Of a stretch of DNA of 64,000 nucleotides, positions 1 through 8,247 are shown piece by piece. The translations under genes were made by a program, and so were the position numbers. This DNA is from Eshraghiella sp045129695. GTDB taxonomy: Bacteria > Bacillota > Clostridia > Lachnospirales > Lachnospiraceae. The DNA is taken from assembly GCA_045129695.1 (NCBI GenBank), contig JBGVJZ010000016.1:19673-83672 (forward strand), written 5' to 3'. How positions within the stretch are numbered: position 1 is the stretch's first letter; each line of letters begins with the position of its first letter. A model generated the notes under the pieces. The model worked only from the letters and a program-made list of their open reading frames with translations, made no database searches and was not told where the DNA came from.

Positions 1-502
1 CTGTACCAATATATTGTTCAACAATGAACAATAATTCCTTAATGTCTTCCTGATCCTTGAATCTTCTAAGCTGGGACGGAGAATATGAGGTCTTTACCGG
101 ACTGTCCGAACTTTTGTTACTGTCTGAATGATTAACAACTGTCGGATTTGCGGTGGCAGTCACAGCTTCAACAGTAGCGGCCGACTGCACAACAGCAGCC
201 TGTTCGGATTCGCAAAGCGGAAGGAAAATAATTGACTCCGGTTCCGTAGCGGAAGTAAAAGTAACGGAAAGCACCTTCTGCTTGTCCCAATATTTAAGAG
301 CACGTATAACATCCTTCTCAGTAAGGTTCAAACGATCGGCAATTCCACTTAAGGTTATACCGGGAATTCCCATGCATCTTAAAAGACATAGGTATACCTT
401 TACAAATTCACCATTGGAGTCTCTCATATATTTATCAATAAATATATTGGAAACAATCGTTTCAGTATTAACTTTCGCAGCGGATAGAACCAATTCCTTC
501 AT
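1..502 (-). CDS. DnaD-domain replication protein (partial, 3' end outside window)
   Basis: Only the first ~167 residues are in the window; the gene runs off the left edge. The start (ATG at 502) follows an AAAGGGG ribosome site. The protein begins MKELVLSAAKVNTETIVSN, then has helices ending in SGIADRLNLTEKDVIRALKY and WDKQKVLSV. This is a winged-helix pattern like the DnaD/DnaB_2 N-terminal domain that in Firmicutes helps load helicase at replication (re)start. Residues about 100-140 form an A/T/V/S-rich linker, and a second helical domain (RRFKDQEDIKELLFIVEQ) starts before the edge, as expected for the two-domain DnaD architecture. It reads away from murC and has its own promoter. Assignment rests on pattern recognition, without the C-terminal half. 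Confidence 0.72.
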   Translation of the reverse strand, partial: MKELVLSAAKVNTETIVSNIFIDKYMRDSNGEFVKVYLCLLRCMGIPGITLSGIADRLNLTEKDVIRALKYWDKQKVLSVTFTSATEPESIIFLPLCESEQAAVVQSAATVEAVTATANPTVVNHSDSNKSSDSPVKTSYSPSQLRRFKDQEDIKELLFIVEQYIGT

Positions 503-541
503 AGGAGCCCCTTTCGTAATCTTACTATTGCGTGGACTTTG

Positions 542-552
542 ATTATATCACA
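542..552 (-). promoter_or_regulatory. extended -10 promoter for the dnaD-like gene
   Basis: Read on the minus strand this is TGTGATATAAT, a perfect TATAAT preceded by a TG-type extension, about 40 nt upstream of the dnaD-like start. The -35 position (TTCTCT at 17 bp) is poor, so the extended -10 probably carries the promoter. The same TGTGATA(TAAT) string recurs at other promoters in this window. Confidence 0.6.
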
Positions 553-596
553 GCAAATTTAAAAAGAGAATACGAAAGTTCCACTTTGCAAAAAGT

Positions 597-623
597 TGTG
601 GAAACTGTGGAAATTGTGGAAAA
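597..623. repeat. three tandem 9-bp units, DnaA-box-like
   Basis: Three adjacent copies of TGTGGAAAN lie between the murC stop and the dnaD-like promoter. On the minus strand they read TTTTCCACA, ATTTCCACA and GTTTCCACA, one or two mismatches from the DnaA box TTATCCACA. They could be an operator upstream of the replication gene; no binding is shown. Confidence 0.45.
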
Positions 624-624
624 A

Positions 625-2007
625 TTACTGCTTATTAAGAAGGTTTTCTCCTACTTTTACAATGTCACCTGCACCCATTGTAATGACCAAATCTCCCTCT
701 TCTGCCATTGAGAGTACCAATTCTTCAATTCGTGAAAAGTCAGGTTCGTATATGCATGTAGTACCAAGTGCATCAATTTCTCTCTTTAAATCGAGAGATG
801 TAATACCAATTGTATTCTGTTCTCTTGCTGCAAAAATATCTGCAAGGATAATACTGTCTGCAAGGCTTAAGGCTTTGGCGAAATCCTTAAGAAAAGCATT
901 AGTCCTTGTATATGTGTGAGGCTGGAAAATACAGATAACCTTGTTGTGACGGCATTCTTTGGCAACCTTAAGTGTTGCACTAATCTCTGCCGGATGATGA
1001 GCATAATCATCAATAATTGTAAAACCGTTAAGCTCACCCTTCTTCTGGAAACGGCGGTTGGCACCATTAAAAGCAGCCAGTGCTGCGACAGTGGTTTCGG
1101 TATTAATCTGTAATGCATCTGCAACTGCAAAGGCCGCAAGACTGTTATATACATTATGGATTCCGGTAACTCCAAGTGTAACTTTTGTTATATCCTGACC
1201 ATCACATACCAAAGTATATGAATAGCACCCCATATCATCATGAGAAATGTCCCTTGCGGTATAGAGGCAGGAGGCATCTGTTCCTACTGTGACAATAGGA
1301 CACTTGGCATCCTCAAATATATAATCTACATCCGGAATATCACCATTAATAACAAGCAGACCGTTTTCAGGAAGCAGATTAACGTATTTTCTGAAGGAAT
1401 TTCTGATATCTTCCAAGTCCTTAAAGAAATCAAGATGGTCCTCTTCTATATTAAGTATAACTTCAATCGTTGGCGCAAAGGAGAGAAAACTGTTGGTATA
1501 CTCACAGGCCTCTGTAATAAAATTGCCGGAACTGCCCATCCGAAGATTACCGTTAATTGACGGGAGGATTCCTCCGACGGAAATTGTTGGATCAAGCTTT
1601 GCAGCAAGCATTATATCTGCAAGCATTGAGGTTGTGGTAGTCTTGCCATGAGTTCCTGCGACGCCAATTGCAACCTCGTAGTTAGTCATTATCTCTCCGA
1701 GAAGTTCAGCCCTTGAGAGCATAGGAATTTCACGGCGTATAACTTCTGTATATTCCGGATTATCAGGATGAATTGCTGCAGTATACACTACCACATCAAT
1801 GTCATCAGTAATATTTGAGGCCTGCTGACCGATGTTAATGGTCATGCCCTTATTACGAAGTGAAATTGTTAAATCTGATTCTCTGGCATCAGAGCCGGAA
1901 ACTGTAAAGCCTTTGGAAAAAAGAATATCGGCGAGACCGCTCATACTGATTCCCCCGATACCAATAAAGTGTATATGAACCGGGGTGTTAAAATCTATTT
2001 TATACAT
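625..2007 (-). CDS. murC: UDP-N-acetylmuramate--L-alanine ligase MurC
   Basis: Cytoplasmic Mur ligase that adds L-alanine to UDP-MurNAc with ATP, the first amino acid of the peptidoglycan stem peptide. The 460 residues match the family length. The N-terminal Rossmann part shows HFIGIGGISMSGLA (residues 13-26). The ATP P-loop GTHGKTTT is at 118-125, and the later YAHHPAEI and HTYTRT motifs are typical of MurC. The ATG start follows TTGGAG at a slightly long spacing. It lies in the same direction as the dnaD-like gene, with about 120 bp between them holding that gene's promoter. It is complete with no oddities. Confidence 0.95.
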   Translation of the reverse strand: MYKIDFNTPVHIHFIGIGGISMSGLADILFSKGFTVSGSDARESDLTISLRNKGMTINIGQQASNITDDIDVVVYTAAIHPDNPEYTEVIRREIPMLSRAELLGEIMTNYEVAIGVAGTHGKTTTTSMLADIMLAAKLDPTISVGGILPSINGNLRMGSSGNFITEACEYTNSFLSFAPTIEVILNIEEDHLDFFKDLEDIRNSFRKYVNLLPENGLLVINGDIPDVDYIFEDAKCPIVTVGTDASCLYTARDISHDDMGCYSYTLVCDGQDITKVTLGVTGIHNVYNSLAAFAVADALQINTETTVAALAAFNGANRRFQKKGELNGFTIIDDYAHHPAEISATLKVAKECRHNKVICIFQPHTYTRTNAFLKDFAKALSLADSIILADIFAAREQNTIGITSLDLKREIDALGTTCIYEPDFSRIEELVLSMAEEGDLVITMGAGDIVKVGENLLNKQ

Positions 2008-2222
2008 TAAAGATAATCTCCAATCAAAATAATCTATAATATATTTTATACCACGTTTTTGATAAAAGTAAAGTAAGTAAAAAATTTATGGAAAATTTAA
2101 CAAAAAATATAGAAATTTTTTGAAAAATATCTTTTATTACTTTAATTATTTCTCAAAATATGATACGATAAGAGTACTATATAAACGGTTTACTAAATAT
2201 TATATACTTGAGGTGATTTAAA

Positions 2223-3497
2223 ATGGTCAAAAAAGAAATGATAGCCATGTTACTGGCTGGAGGTCAGGGCAGCAGACTTGGTGTTCTTACTTCGAAAGTT
2301 GCAAAACCGGCAGTCGCATTTGGTGGCAAATACCGAATTATCGACTTCCCCCTGAGTAACTGTATTAATTCCGGAATTGATACAGTCGGTGTTCTTACTC
2401 AGTATCAGCCATTAAGACTGAATACGCATATTGGAATTGGTATTCCTTGGGATCTTGACCGTAATGTGGGTGGTGTTACCGTTTTACCGCCATACGAGAG
2501 AAGTACAAGCAGTGAGTGGTACACAGGTACAGCAAATGCCATTTACCAGAATATCGATTATATTGATTTGTACAATCCGGACTATGTTCTTATATTATCA
2601 GGCGATCATATCTACAAGATGGATTATGAGATTATGCTTGATTATCACAAGGCAAGCAATGCAGATGTTACTATCGCAGCAATGCCTGTACCAATTGAGG
2701 AAGCCAGCAGATTTGGTATACTTATTACGGACGGGGACAACCGTATAACTGAATTTGAGGAAAAACCGGCTAATCCTAGAAGCAACCTTGCTTCAATGGG
2801 AATTTATATTTTCAGTTGGAAGACGCTTAAGCAGGCTCTTGTTAAGATGAAAGATCAGAAGGGATGTGATTTTGGTAAGCATATCATTCCTTATTGCTTT
2901 GAAAAGGGCAGCAGAATGTTTGCATACGAGTATAACGGATATTGGAAGGATGTTGGAACTTTAAGCTCATATTGGGAGGCCAATATGGAATTAATAGACA
3001 TCGTTCCGGAGTTTAATCTTTATGAAGAGTTATGGAAGATTTACACCAAAGCAGATGCACTTCCACCTCAGTATGTTTCTTCAGACGCATATATTGAGAG
3101 GAGTATAATCGGTGAGGGATGCGAGATTTATGGTGTTGTTAAGAACTCCGTTATCGGCGAGGGCGTTGTTATTGAGGAGGGTGTATACATTGAGAATTCA
3201 ATTGTAATGCAGAATTCTACAATACATAAGAATGCCAGAATTTATAAGTCAATAATTGCAGAACATGTAGAGATTGGAGAAAATACGGTTCTCGGCGTCG
3301 GAGATTATGCACCAAGTGAACTGGATCCTAAGGTTTATGCGGCAGACATCGTAACAGTTGGAGAGAATTCTTATATTCCTGCCAATGTTGAAATAGGTAA
3401 GAATACAGCAATTTCAGGTATTACGGAACTTTCGGATTACCATGACAACCGACTCGCAAGCGGCGGATATATTATTAAGGCAGGTGATAACAGATGA
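2223..3497 (+). CDS. glgC: Glucose-1-phosphate adenylyltransferase, catalytic subunit GlgC
   Basis: Makes ADP-glucose from glucose-1-phosphate and ATP, the committed step of bacterial glycogen synthesis. The 424 residues carry the nucleotidyltransferase signature LAGGQGSRLGVLTSKVAKPA near the N terminus, the sugar-phosphate region ITEFEEKP, and a C-terminal left-handed beta-helix (hexapeptide-like IEN/IGE repeats, about 290-400). An AGGTGAT ribosome site lies 5 nt upstream of the ATG. It overlaps glgD by 4 bp (ATGA), so the two are translationally coupled. The AT-rich 215 bp upstream must hold the promoter; only a TATGAT at 2159-2164 is visible, with a weak -35. Confidence 0.94.
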   Translation: MVKKEMIAMLLAGGQGSRLGVLTSKVAKPAVAFGGKYRIIDFPLSNCINSGIDTVGVLTQYQPLRLNTHIGIGIPWDLDRNVGGVTVLPPYERSTSSEWYTGTANAIYQNIDYIDLYNPDYVLILSGDHIYKMDYEIMLDYHKASNADVTIAAMPVPIEEASRFGILITDGDNRITEFEEKPANPRSNLASMGIYIFSWKTLKQALVKMKDQKGCDFGKHIIPYCFEKGSRMFAYEYNGYWKDVGTLSSYWEANMELIDIVPEFNLYEELWKIYTKADALPPQYVSSDAYIERSIIGEGCEIYGVVKNSVIGEGVVIEEGVYIENSIVMQNSTIHKNARIYKSIIAEHVEIGENTVLGVGDYAPSELDPKVYAADIVTVGENSYIPANVEIGKNTAISGITELSDYHDNRLASGGYIIKAGDNR

Positions 3498-4618
3498 GAG
3501 CGATTGGTGTAATTTTAGCAGGAGGTAACAGCAGACAGATGCGCGAGCTTTCCAACAAGAGAGCGATTGCGGCAATGCCTATGGCTGGAAGTTATCGAAC
3601 AATTGATTTTGCATTAAGTAATATGACAAATTCTCATATTGGCAGAGTAGCCGTTATTACACAGTATAATGCGAGATCACTTAATGAACATTTGAGTTCA
3701 TCAAAATGGTGGGATTTCGGTAGAAAACAGGGCGGATTATTTGTTTTTAATCCTACAATTACCTCTGAACAGAGTGTCTGGTACAGAGGAACAGCAGACG
3801 CACTTTACCAGAATATTTCTTTCTTAAGGAACAGTCATGAGCCATATGTTGTGATTGCTTCCGGTGACGGTGTGTACAAGCTGGATTACAATAAGGTACT
3901 TGAATACCATATTGAGAAGAAAGCAGATATTACGGTTGTTGTCAAGGACATTGATAATGTAGCAGATGCGAGACGTTTTGGTGTAGTAAGTCTTGCAGAT
4001 GACAGAAGAATTACCGATTTTGAAGAGAAACCGGTAGAGACTCAGATTAGCACTGTTTCAACCGGTATTTATGTAATCAGAAGAAGACTATTGATTGAGT
4101 TGATTCAGAAGGCTTATGAAGAGGATCGATATGATTTTGTTAAGGATATTTTAATCCGTTATAAAAATATTAAGAGAATTTATGGTTATAAGCTTGATAC
4201 ATACTGGAGTAATATTGCAACTGTTGAGTCTTATTATAAGACCAATATGGATTTCCTTAATAGGGATGTAAGGAATTTCTTCTTTAAACAGTATTCAGAT
4301 ATCTATACCAAGGTAGATGATCTTGCACCTGCTAAATATAATCCGGGAGCAGATGTTAAGAACAGTCTTATTGCCAGTGGTTGCATTGTTAATGGTTGTG
4401 TCAGGGATTCCGTTATTTTTAAGAAGGTATATATCGGAAATAACTGTACAATTAAGAATTGTATTATTCTTAATGATGTTCACATTGGAGATAATACGCA
4501 TCTTGAGAACTGTATTGTTGAGAGCAGGGATACAATAAGACCGAACACCGAATATATAGGCAGCCCGGATGACATAAGGATTGTGTTAGAGAAGAATGAC
4601 AGATTTAGTATGATGTAA
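3494..4618 (+). CDS. glgD: ADP-glucose pyrophosphorylase regulatory subunit GlgD
   Basis: Paralogue of GlgC found in Firmicutes, where it forms a heterotetramer with GlgC and modulates it rather than doing most of the catalysis. At 374 residues it is shorter than GlgC. The N-terminal signature is altered: VILAGGNSRQMRELSNKRAI replaces the usual GGxGxRL...KPA. ITDFEEKP is kept, and the C-terminal beta-helix shows repeated I/V-x-N-C units (SLIASGCIVNGCVRDSVIF). The start overlaps the glgC stop. The changed nucleotide loop fits a non-catalytic or weakly catalytic subunit; that role is family knowledge, not shown here. Confidence 0.92.
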   Translation: MRAIGVILAGGNSRQMRELSNKRAIAAMPMAGSYRTIDFALSNMTNSHIGRVAVITQYNARSLNEHLSSSKWWDFGRKQGGLFVFNPTITSEQSVWYRGTADALYQNISFLRNSHEPYVVIASGDGVYKLDYNKVLEYHIEKKADITVVVKDIDNVADARRFGVVSLADDRRITDFEEKPVETQISTVSTGIYVIRRRLLIELIQKAYEEDRYDFVKDILIRYKNIKRIYGYKLDTYWSNIATVESYYKTNMDFLNRDVRNFFFKQYSDIYTKVDDLAPAKYNPGADVKNSLIASGCIVNGCVRDSVIFKKVYIGNNCTIKNCIILNDVHIGDNTHLENCIVESRDTIRPNTEYIGSPDDIRIVLEKNDRFSMM

Positions 4619-4626
4619 CATACGTG

Positions 4627-4635
4627 TGGTATAAT
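4627..4635 (+). promoter_or_regulatory. extended -10 promoter for spoVG
   Basis: TGGTATAAT (TG-N-TATAAT) lies directly after the glgD stop and 29 nt before the spoVG start. No good -35 is visible at 17 bp. Confidence 0.5.
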
Positions 4636-4663
4636 TATAATTAATCAGGAAGGGGTTTTACAC

Positions 4664-4936
4664 ATGCAGATTACAGACGTAAGAGTACGCAAGGTAGCAA
4701 AAGAAGGAAAGATGAAGGCGATTGTTTCAATTACAATTGATGATGAATTTGTAATTCACGATATCAAGGTAATTGAAGGAGAGAAGGGATTGTTTATTGC
4801 AATGCCTAGCAAGAAATCACTTGATGGGGAATACAGAGATATCGCACATCCTATTAATTCCGGAACAAGGGATAGAATCCAGAGACAGATTCTTGAAGCT
4901 TATGAAGCTGTTAAGGATGAACCGGTTGAAGAATAA
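4664..4936 (+). CDS. spoVG: SpoVG family regulator
   Basis: Small (90 residues) site-specific nucleic-acid-binding regulator, conserved across Firmicutes and linked to septum formation, sporulation and cell-envelope or capsule control. The family signature is clear: MQITDVRVRKV at the N terminus, then KAIVSITIDDEFVIHDIKVI, GLFIAMPSKK and YRDIAHPI. A GGAAGGGG ribosome site precedes the ATG. It has its own extended -10 promoter just after glgD and is followed by a strong bidirectional terminator, so it is probably monocistronic. SpoVG alone does not prove the organism sporulates. Confidence 0.95.
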   Translation: MQITDVRVRKVAKEGKMKAIVSITIDDEFVIHDIKVIEGEKGLFIAMPSKKSLDGEYRDIAHPINSGTRDRIQRQILEAYEAVKDEPVEE

Positions 4937-4960
4937 TAAAATGAAATGATTCTGAAAAAT

Positions 4961-5021
4961 CACATCCCTCGGAAAACTTGCACTTTTTAATAGTGCAGAT
5001 TTGACCGAGGGATGTGTTTTT
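4961..5021. terminator. bidirectional terminator between spoVG and the convergent exported protein
   Basis: A 12-bp perfect stem, CACATCCCTCGG (4961-4972) with CCGAGGGATGTG (5005-5016), encloses a second hairpin TGCACT/AGTGCA (4979-4984 with 4992-4997). It is followed by T5 on the plus strand and preceded by A5, which gives T5 for the minus-strand transcript. Confidence 0.85.
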
Positions 5022-5085
5022 ATTTACTGTCTGTTTCTTGATATTACCTTAGTTCATCTACAGTTTGAAGCAAGGAAATATTGCA

Positions 5086-6456
5086 TTATTTTCTATGCAT
5101 TTTTAATACAATCAAACAAACTGAACCTCCAATTAAAACAATTCCACCAATGCATGCCGGAAGAATCCAAGGAATAGAAGATGTACCGGCATCCGGATTT
5201 TCATCAATTCCATTTAGGGTAGATTCTGCAATAACGTATGTACTAAAGTGTTCGGTTTCAAAGGAAATCTTTTCATTATGTATTGTTGATGGCAGTTTCT
5301 CTTTTGCTCCATTATCATTTATATAATATACAACAACTTTTTCTTTGTCATATCCTGTTGGAATGGATATTGTAACTTTAACTTTACCATTCGGTTGAAT
5401 CTTTACATTATTATTTTCTAGAGATATATCAAAAGCACAAAACTTATCTGTTACTTCTTTCAATGATTCTGTCACGACATCCAATTTATCTCCGTCAGTA
5501 ATTTTATCAGCGATTACAATTGTTCCTTCAGGAACTACAGTCTTTTCTGCCTCAATTTGAACTTCTTTAGTGTTGTCTGTAATAATTATCGGTTCACTTG
5601 GGTCAACAACATTAACCGTAATTATTTTTTCCGGATTATAGAAAAAATCTTCTTTGTTCTCACAACGTTCAATGCAACAAGGAATGGTATTGAGCTGCTC
5701 ATAAGTAATTTTAAATTTAACAGTGCCCTCTCCATTAAAAGTTATATCTTCCGACGAATTAAGGGTATTGGTATAATCCTGGTTAGCTCTGGAGACGAGA
5801 TTGGCTCCTTCAATAACCTCAATTACAGGTCTGTACACTATTTCATGCGTATTCTCACTTTCATAGTAATCCGAATAAAACTCCCCTTTTTCAACATACG
5901 GAAAATCAGATAATTTTTTATTAACTAATTCAGTATTAGTCAATTGTGTTGTAAGTGTATGTGTTGCTCCCAAATCTACACTTTCGGGCATATTATGGAC
6001 TATAATCGGTTCTTCTATTGTAATAATGTATGGTTCACCAATATCCTCTGTCTTAGGCCCGTAAACCAACTCTTCTCCATAACATGGCTGGATATATGCT
6101 TTTCCCGGTTTGAAAAATACCTGTGTAAGTATGTTCATATGATATTTTCCATGATCTGATGTAGACAAATATATTTCGCCACCCTGGTGATAGCCGTATG
6201 CAAATTCATAGAGATTTGATTCATAACCAACAATTCGATTAAGAGGCAAGCCGCTGCCAAACATATATTCGCAGCCGTCCATTTCATAACCAATTTTAAC
6301 ACTCTGTGGTATAGAGTATTCAAATGTCGGTGAAGTTTCTGTGGTTGCCTCATCTTCTGCCCATACGGTTGTACTCATTCCACCAATGCCTGCACCAATA
6401 ATTAAGCTGCATATGCTGCCATATAATAGTTTTTTGAAAAGTTTCATTTTCTTCAT
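5086..6456 (-). CDS. exported, membrane/wall-anchored protein with degenerate sortase signal
   Basis: 456 residues of unknown function. A lysine-rich start (MKKMKLFKKLL) and hydrophobic core (SICSLIIGAGIGGMSTTVWA) form a signal peptide cut near residue 33. The C terminus reads NPDAG, then a hydrophobic segment (about 425-450) and KMHRK. This is the layout of a sortase-anchored protein, although NPDAG departs from NPxTG. Residues about 300-420 form a domain with KVTISIPTGYDKEKVVVYYI and ISFETEHFSTYVIAE. The same pattern (KFSVKIPV...AIFETDHFSVYTLAA) occurs in the broken surface protein at 36.5-38.8 kb. An AAAGGAGTG ribosome site precedes the start. It is convergent with spoVG and divergent from galE. 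Confidence 0.8.
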   Translation of the reverse strand: MKKMKLFKKLLYGSICSLIIGAGIGGMSTTVWAEDEATTETSPTFEYSIPQSVKIGYEMDGCEYMFGSGLPLNRIVGYESNLYEFAYGYHQGGEIYLSTSDHGKYHMNILTQVFFKPGKAYIQPCYGEELVYGPKTEDIGEPYIITIEEPIIVHNMPESVDLGATHTLTTQLTNTELVNKKLSDFPYVEKGEFYSDYYESENTHEIVYRPVIEVIEGANLVSRANQDYTNTLNSSEDITFNGEGTVKFKITYEQLNTIPCCIERCENKEDFFYNPEKIITVNVVDPSEPIIITDNTKEVQIEAEKTVVPEGTIVIADKITDGDKLDVVTESLKEVTDKFCAFDISLENNNVKIQPNGKVKVTISIPTGYDKEKVVVYYINDNGAKEKLPSTIHNEKISFETEHFSTYVIAESTLNGIDENPDAGTSSIPWILPACIGGIVLIGGSVCLIVLKMHRK

Positions 6457-6651
6457 ACGTTTTCACTCCTTTGTAGAATTTAACTATAGTAAATAAATTC
6501 TATCACTATGATATTAAAAAGTACTAAGCTGCCAGCTTAGAATTCAGCTTATTTAAAATAGGAACACAGAACAGAAAAATTAAAGTATTGCAACTATTTT
6601 GGCGTTATAATAAAATAAATACGGATAAGTAAAAATGAAAGAGGTATATAT

Positions 6652-7641
6652 ATGACGATTTTAGTTTTGGGCGGAGCCGGATATATCGGTTCACATACAG
6701 TTTATGCATTAATAGAGAAGGGCGAGGATGTTGTTATCGTCGATAATCTGGAGACAGGTTATGAGGGCGCAATTCATCCTAAGGCAAGATTTTACAAGGG
6801 GGATATAAGGGACAGAGCGTTTATCGACAGTGTATTTGACAAGGAGGAGATTGATGCTGTGATTCATTTTGCCGCTAATTCACTTGTCGGTGAGAGCATG
6901 ACTAACCCGTTAAAATATTATGATAATAATGTAAACGGAACTAAAGTGCTTCTTCAGTCAATGGTTGCTCATGGAATTGATAAAATAGTATTCTCTTCTA
7001 CTGCGGCAACATATGGAGAGCCTGAGAACGTTCCTATTCTTGAAACGGATAAAACAGAGCCGACCAATACATATGGTGAGACCAAGCTCTCAATGGAGAA
7101 GATGTTCAAATGGACGGATAAGGCACATGGACTTAAATATGTATCACTTCGTTATTTTAATGCCTGTGGTGCTCATGAAAGTGGTTCCATAGGTGAGGCA
7201 CATAATCCTGAGACACATCTTATTCCGTTGATTCTTCAGGTGCCACTGGGGAAGAGAGAGAGTATATCAATTTATGGTGATGATTACCCTACACATGATG
7301 GAACCTGTATCAGGGATTACATTCATGTTACAGACCTTGCGCAGGCACATATTCTTGCAGTTGAATATCTTATGAAGGGTAATGAAAGTAATATTTTTAA
7401 TCTTGGAAACGGTATCGGATTTACTGTTAAAGAGGTTATTGATACAGCAAGAAAAGTAACCGGACATCCGATTCCTGCTGTTGTGACTCCAAGAAGAGCC
7501 GGAGACCCTGCAAGACTTATTGCATCGAGTGATAAGGCAAAAGAGGTGCTTGGCTGGAAGCCTTGTCATGCGGATTTGGAAGAGATTATTGCAAGTGCAT
7601 GGAAGTGGCATAGTACACATCCGGAAGGGTATGTAAGTTAA
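6652..7641 (+). CDS. galE: UDP-glucose 4-epimerase GalE
   Basis: Interconverts UDP-glucose and UDP-galactose with bound NAD+, serving galactose use and supply of UDP-Gal for glycans. The 329 residues match the family. The Rossmann motif is VLGGAGYIGSHTVYALIEKG. The catalytic region has SSTAATYGEP and YGETKLSMEK (YxxxK). RYFNACGAHESGSIGE and GDDYPTHDGTCIRDYIHV are standard GalE blocks. A GAAAGAGGT ribosome site precedes the ATG, and TATAAT at 6606-6611 is a plausible -10 with no good -35. It stands alone between a divergent gene and the 7.7 kb palindrome. Confidence 0.95.
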   Translation: MTILVLGGAGYIGSHTVYALIEKGEDVVIVDNLETGYEGAIHPKARFYKGDIRDRAFIDSVFDKEEIDAVIHFAANSLVGESMTNPLKYYDNNVNGTKVLLQSMVAHGIDKIVFSSTAATYGEPENVPILETDKTEPTNTYGETKLSMEKMFKWTDKAHGLKYVSLRYFNACGAHESGSIGEAHNPETHLIPLILQVPLGKRESISIYGDDYPTHDGTCIRDYIHVTDLAQAHILAVEYLMKGNESNIFNLGNGIGFTVKEVIDTARKVTGHPIPAVVTPRRAGDPARLIASSDKAKEVLGWKPCHADLEEIIASAWKWHSTHPEGYVS

Positions 7642-7660
7642 GAGTTGAAAGGCTGTTGCC

Positions 7661-7766
7661 CGTAAAATATTCTCCTGTCGGAACCGTTCGCACTTAGCCG
7701 TATGCCTTATGTAGTGCTAGGCATACAACTAAGTGCGAACGTCCGATTGAAGGGGATATATTTTCG
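7661..7766. repeat. about 100-nt nested palindrome downstream of galE
   Basis: Perfect arms GTTCGCACTTAG (7686-7697) and CTAAGTGCGAAC (7729-7740) enclose a second perfect pair GTATGCC/GGCATAC (7700-7706 with 7720-7726). Imperfect outer arms (cgtaaaatat...tgtcgga against tccgattga...atattttcg) extend it to about 106 nt. It has no clean T-tract, so a simple terminator is not the best reading. A structured RNA or a small palindromic repeat element fits as well. It fills the gap between galE and the convergent mscL. Confidence 0.7.
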
Positions 7767-7805
7767 ATATTAAGTCAATAAATGTTTAATTAACCAATAC
7801 TAAAT

Positions 7806-8231
7806 TTATTCACTTAATTCAGATGTGCAATGTGGACATCTTGTTGCATCAATTGCAATTTCACTCTTACAGAATGGACATACCTTGGTAGTAGGTTCTG
7901 CCGGTGCTTCTTCCTGTTTCTTCTTTCCGATATTACGCATTCCGTTGATAAACTTGATTACGAAGAAAAGAGCAAATGCTGTTAACAGGAAGGTTATTAC
8001 TGCGTTGATAAAATTACCATATGTAAGATAGGCATCTGTATCTCCTAACTGTATTTGTAAACTGGTCAGATTAATTTTACCAAGTAATAAACCTAATAAT
8101 GGATTGAAAATGTCATCAACCAGGGATTTGACGATTGCTGTGAATGCAGCACCGATAATCATACCGACTGCCATATCAATTACATTGCCTCTTGAAATAA
8201 ACTCTTTGAATTCTGTTGCTATTTTTTTCAT
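7806..8231 (-). CDS. mscL: large-conductance mechanosensitive channel MscL with C-terminal zinc ribbon
   Basis: Membrane channel that opens under turgor to release solutes during osmotic downshock. The N-terminal part is classic MscL: EFKEFISRGNVIDMAVGMII and AAFTAIVKSLVDDIFNPLLG, TM1 about 17-45, and TM2 about 70-95 (FINAVITFLLTAFALFFVIK). Instead of ending with a short charged helix, the 141-residue protein carries a four-cysteine zinc ribbon, CPFC...CPHC (C118, C121, C132, C135). AAGGAGA lies just upstream of the ATG. The downstream neighbour on the other strand is galE. The ribbon could bind zinc or help assembly; its role is unknown. Confidence 0.93.
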   Translation of the reverse strand: MKKIATEFKEFISRGNVIDMAVGMIIGAAFTAIVKSLVDDIFNPLLGLLLGKINLTSLQIQLGDTDAYLTYGNFINAVITFLLTAFALFFVIKFINGMRNIGKKKQEEAPAEPTTKVCPFCKSEIAIDATRCPHCTSELSE

Positions 8232-8247
8232 TATGTATTCTCCTTAA

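Noticed and set aside
6524..6540. CTAAGCT/AGCTTAG inverted repeat as a terminator
   Set aside because: A 7-bp stem with no T-tract between two divergent genes; it could be a minor operator but nothing supports it.
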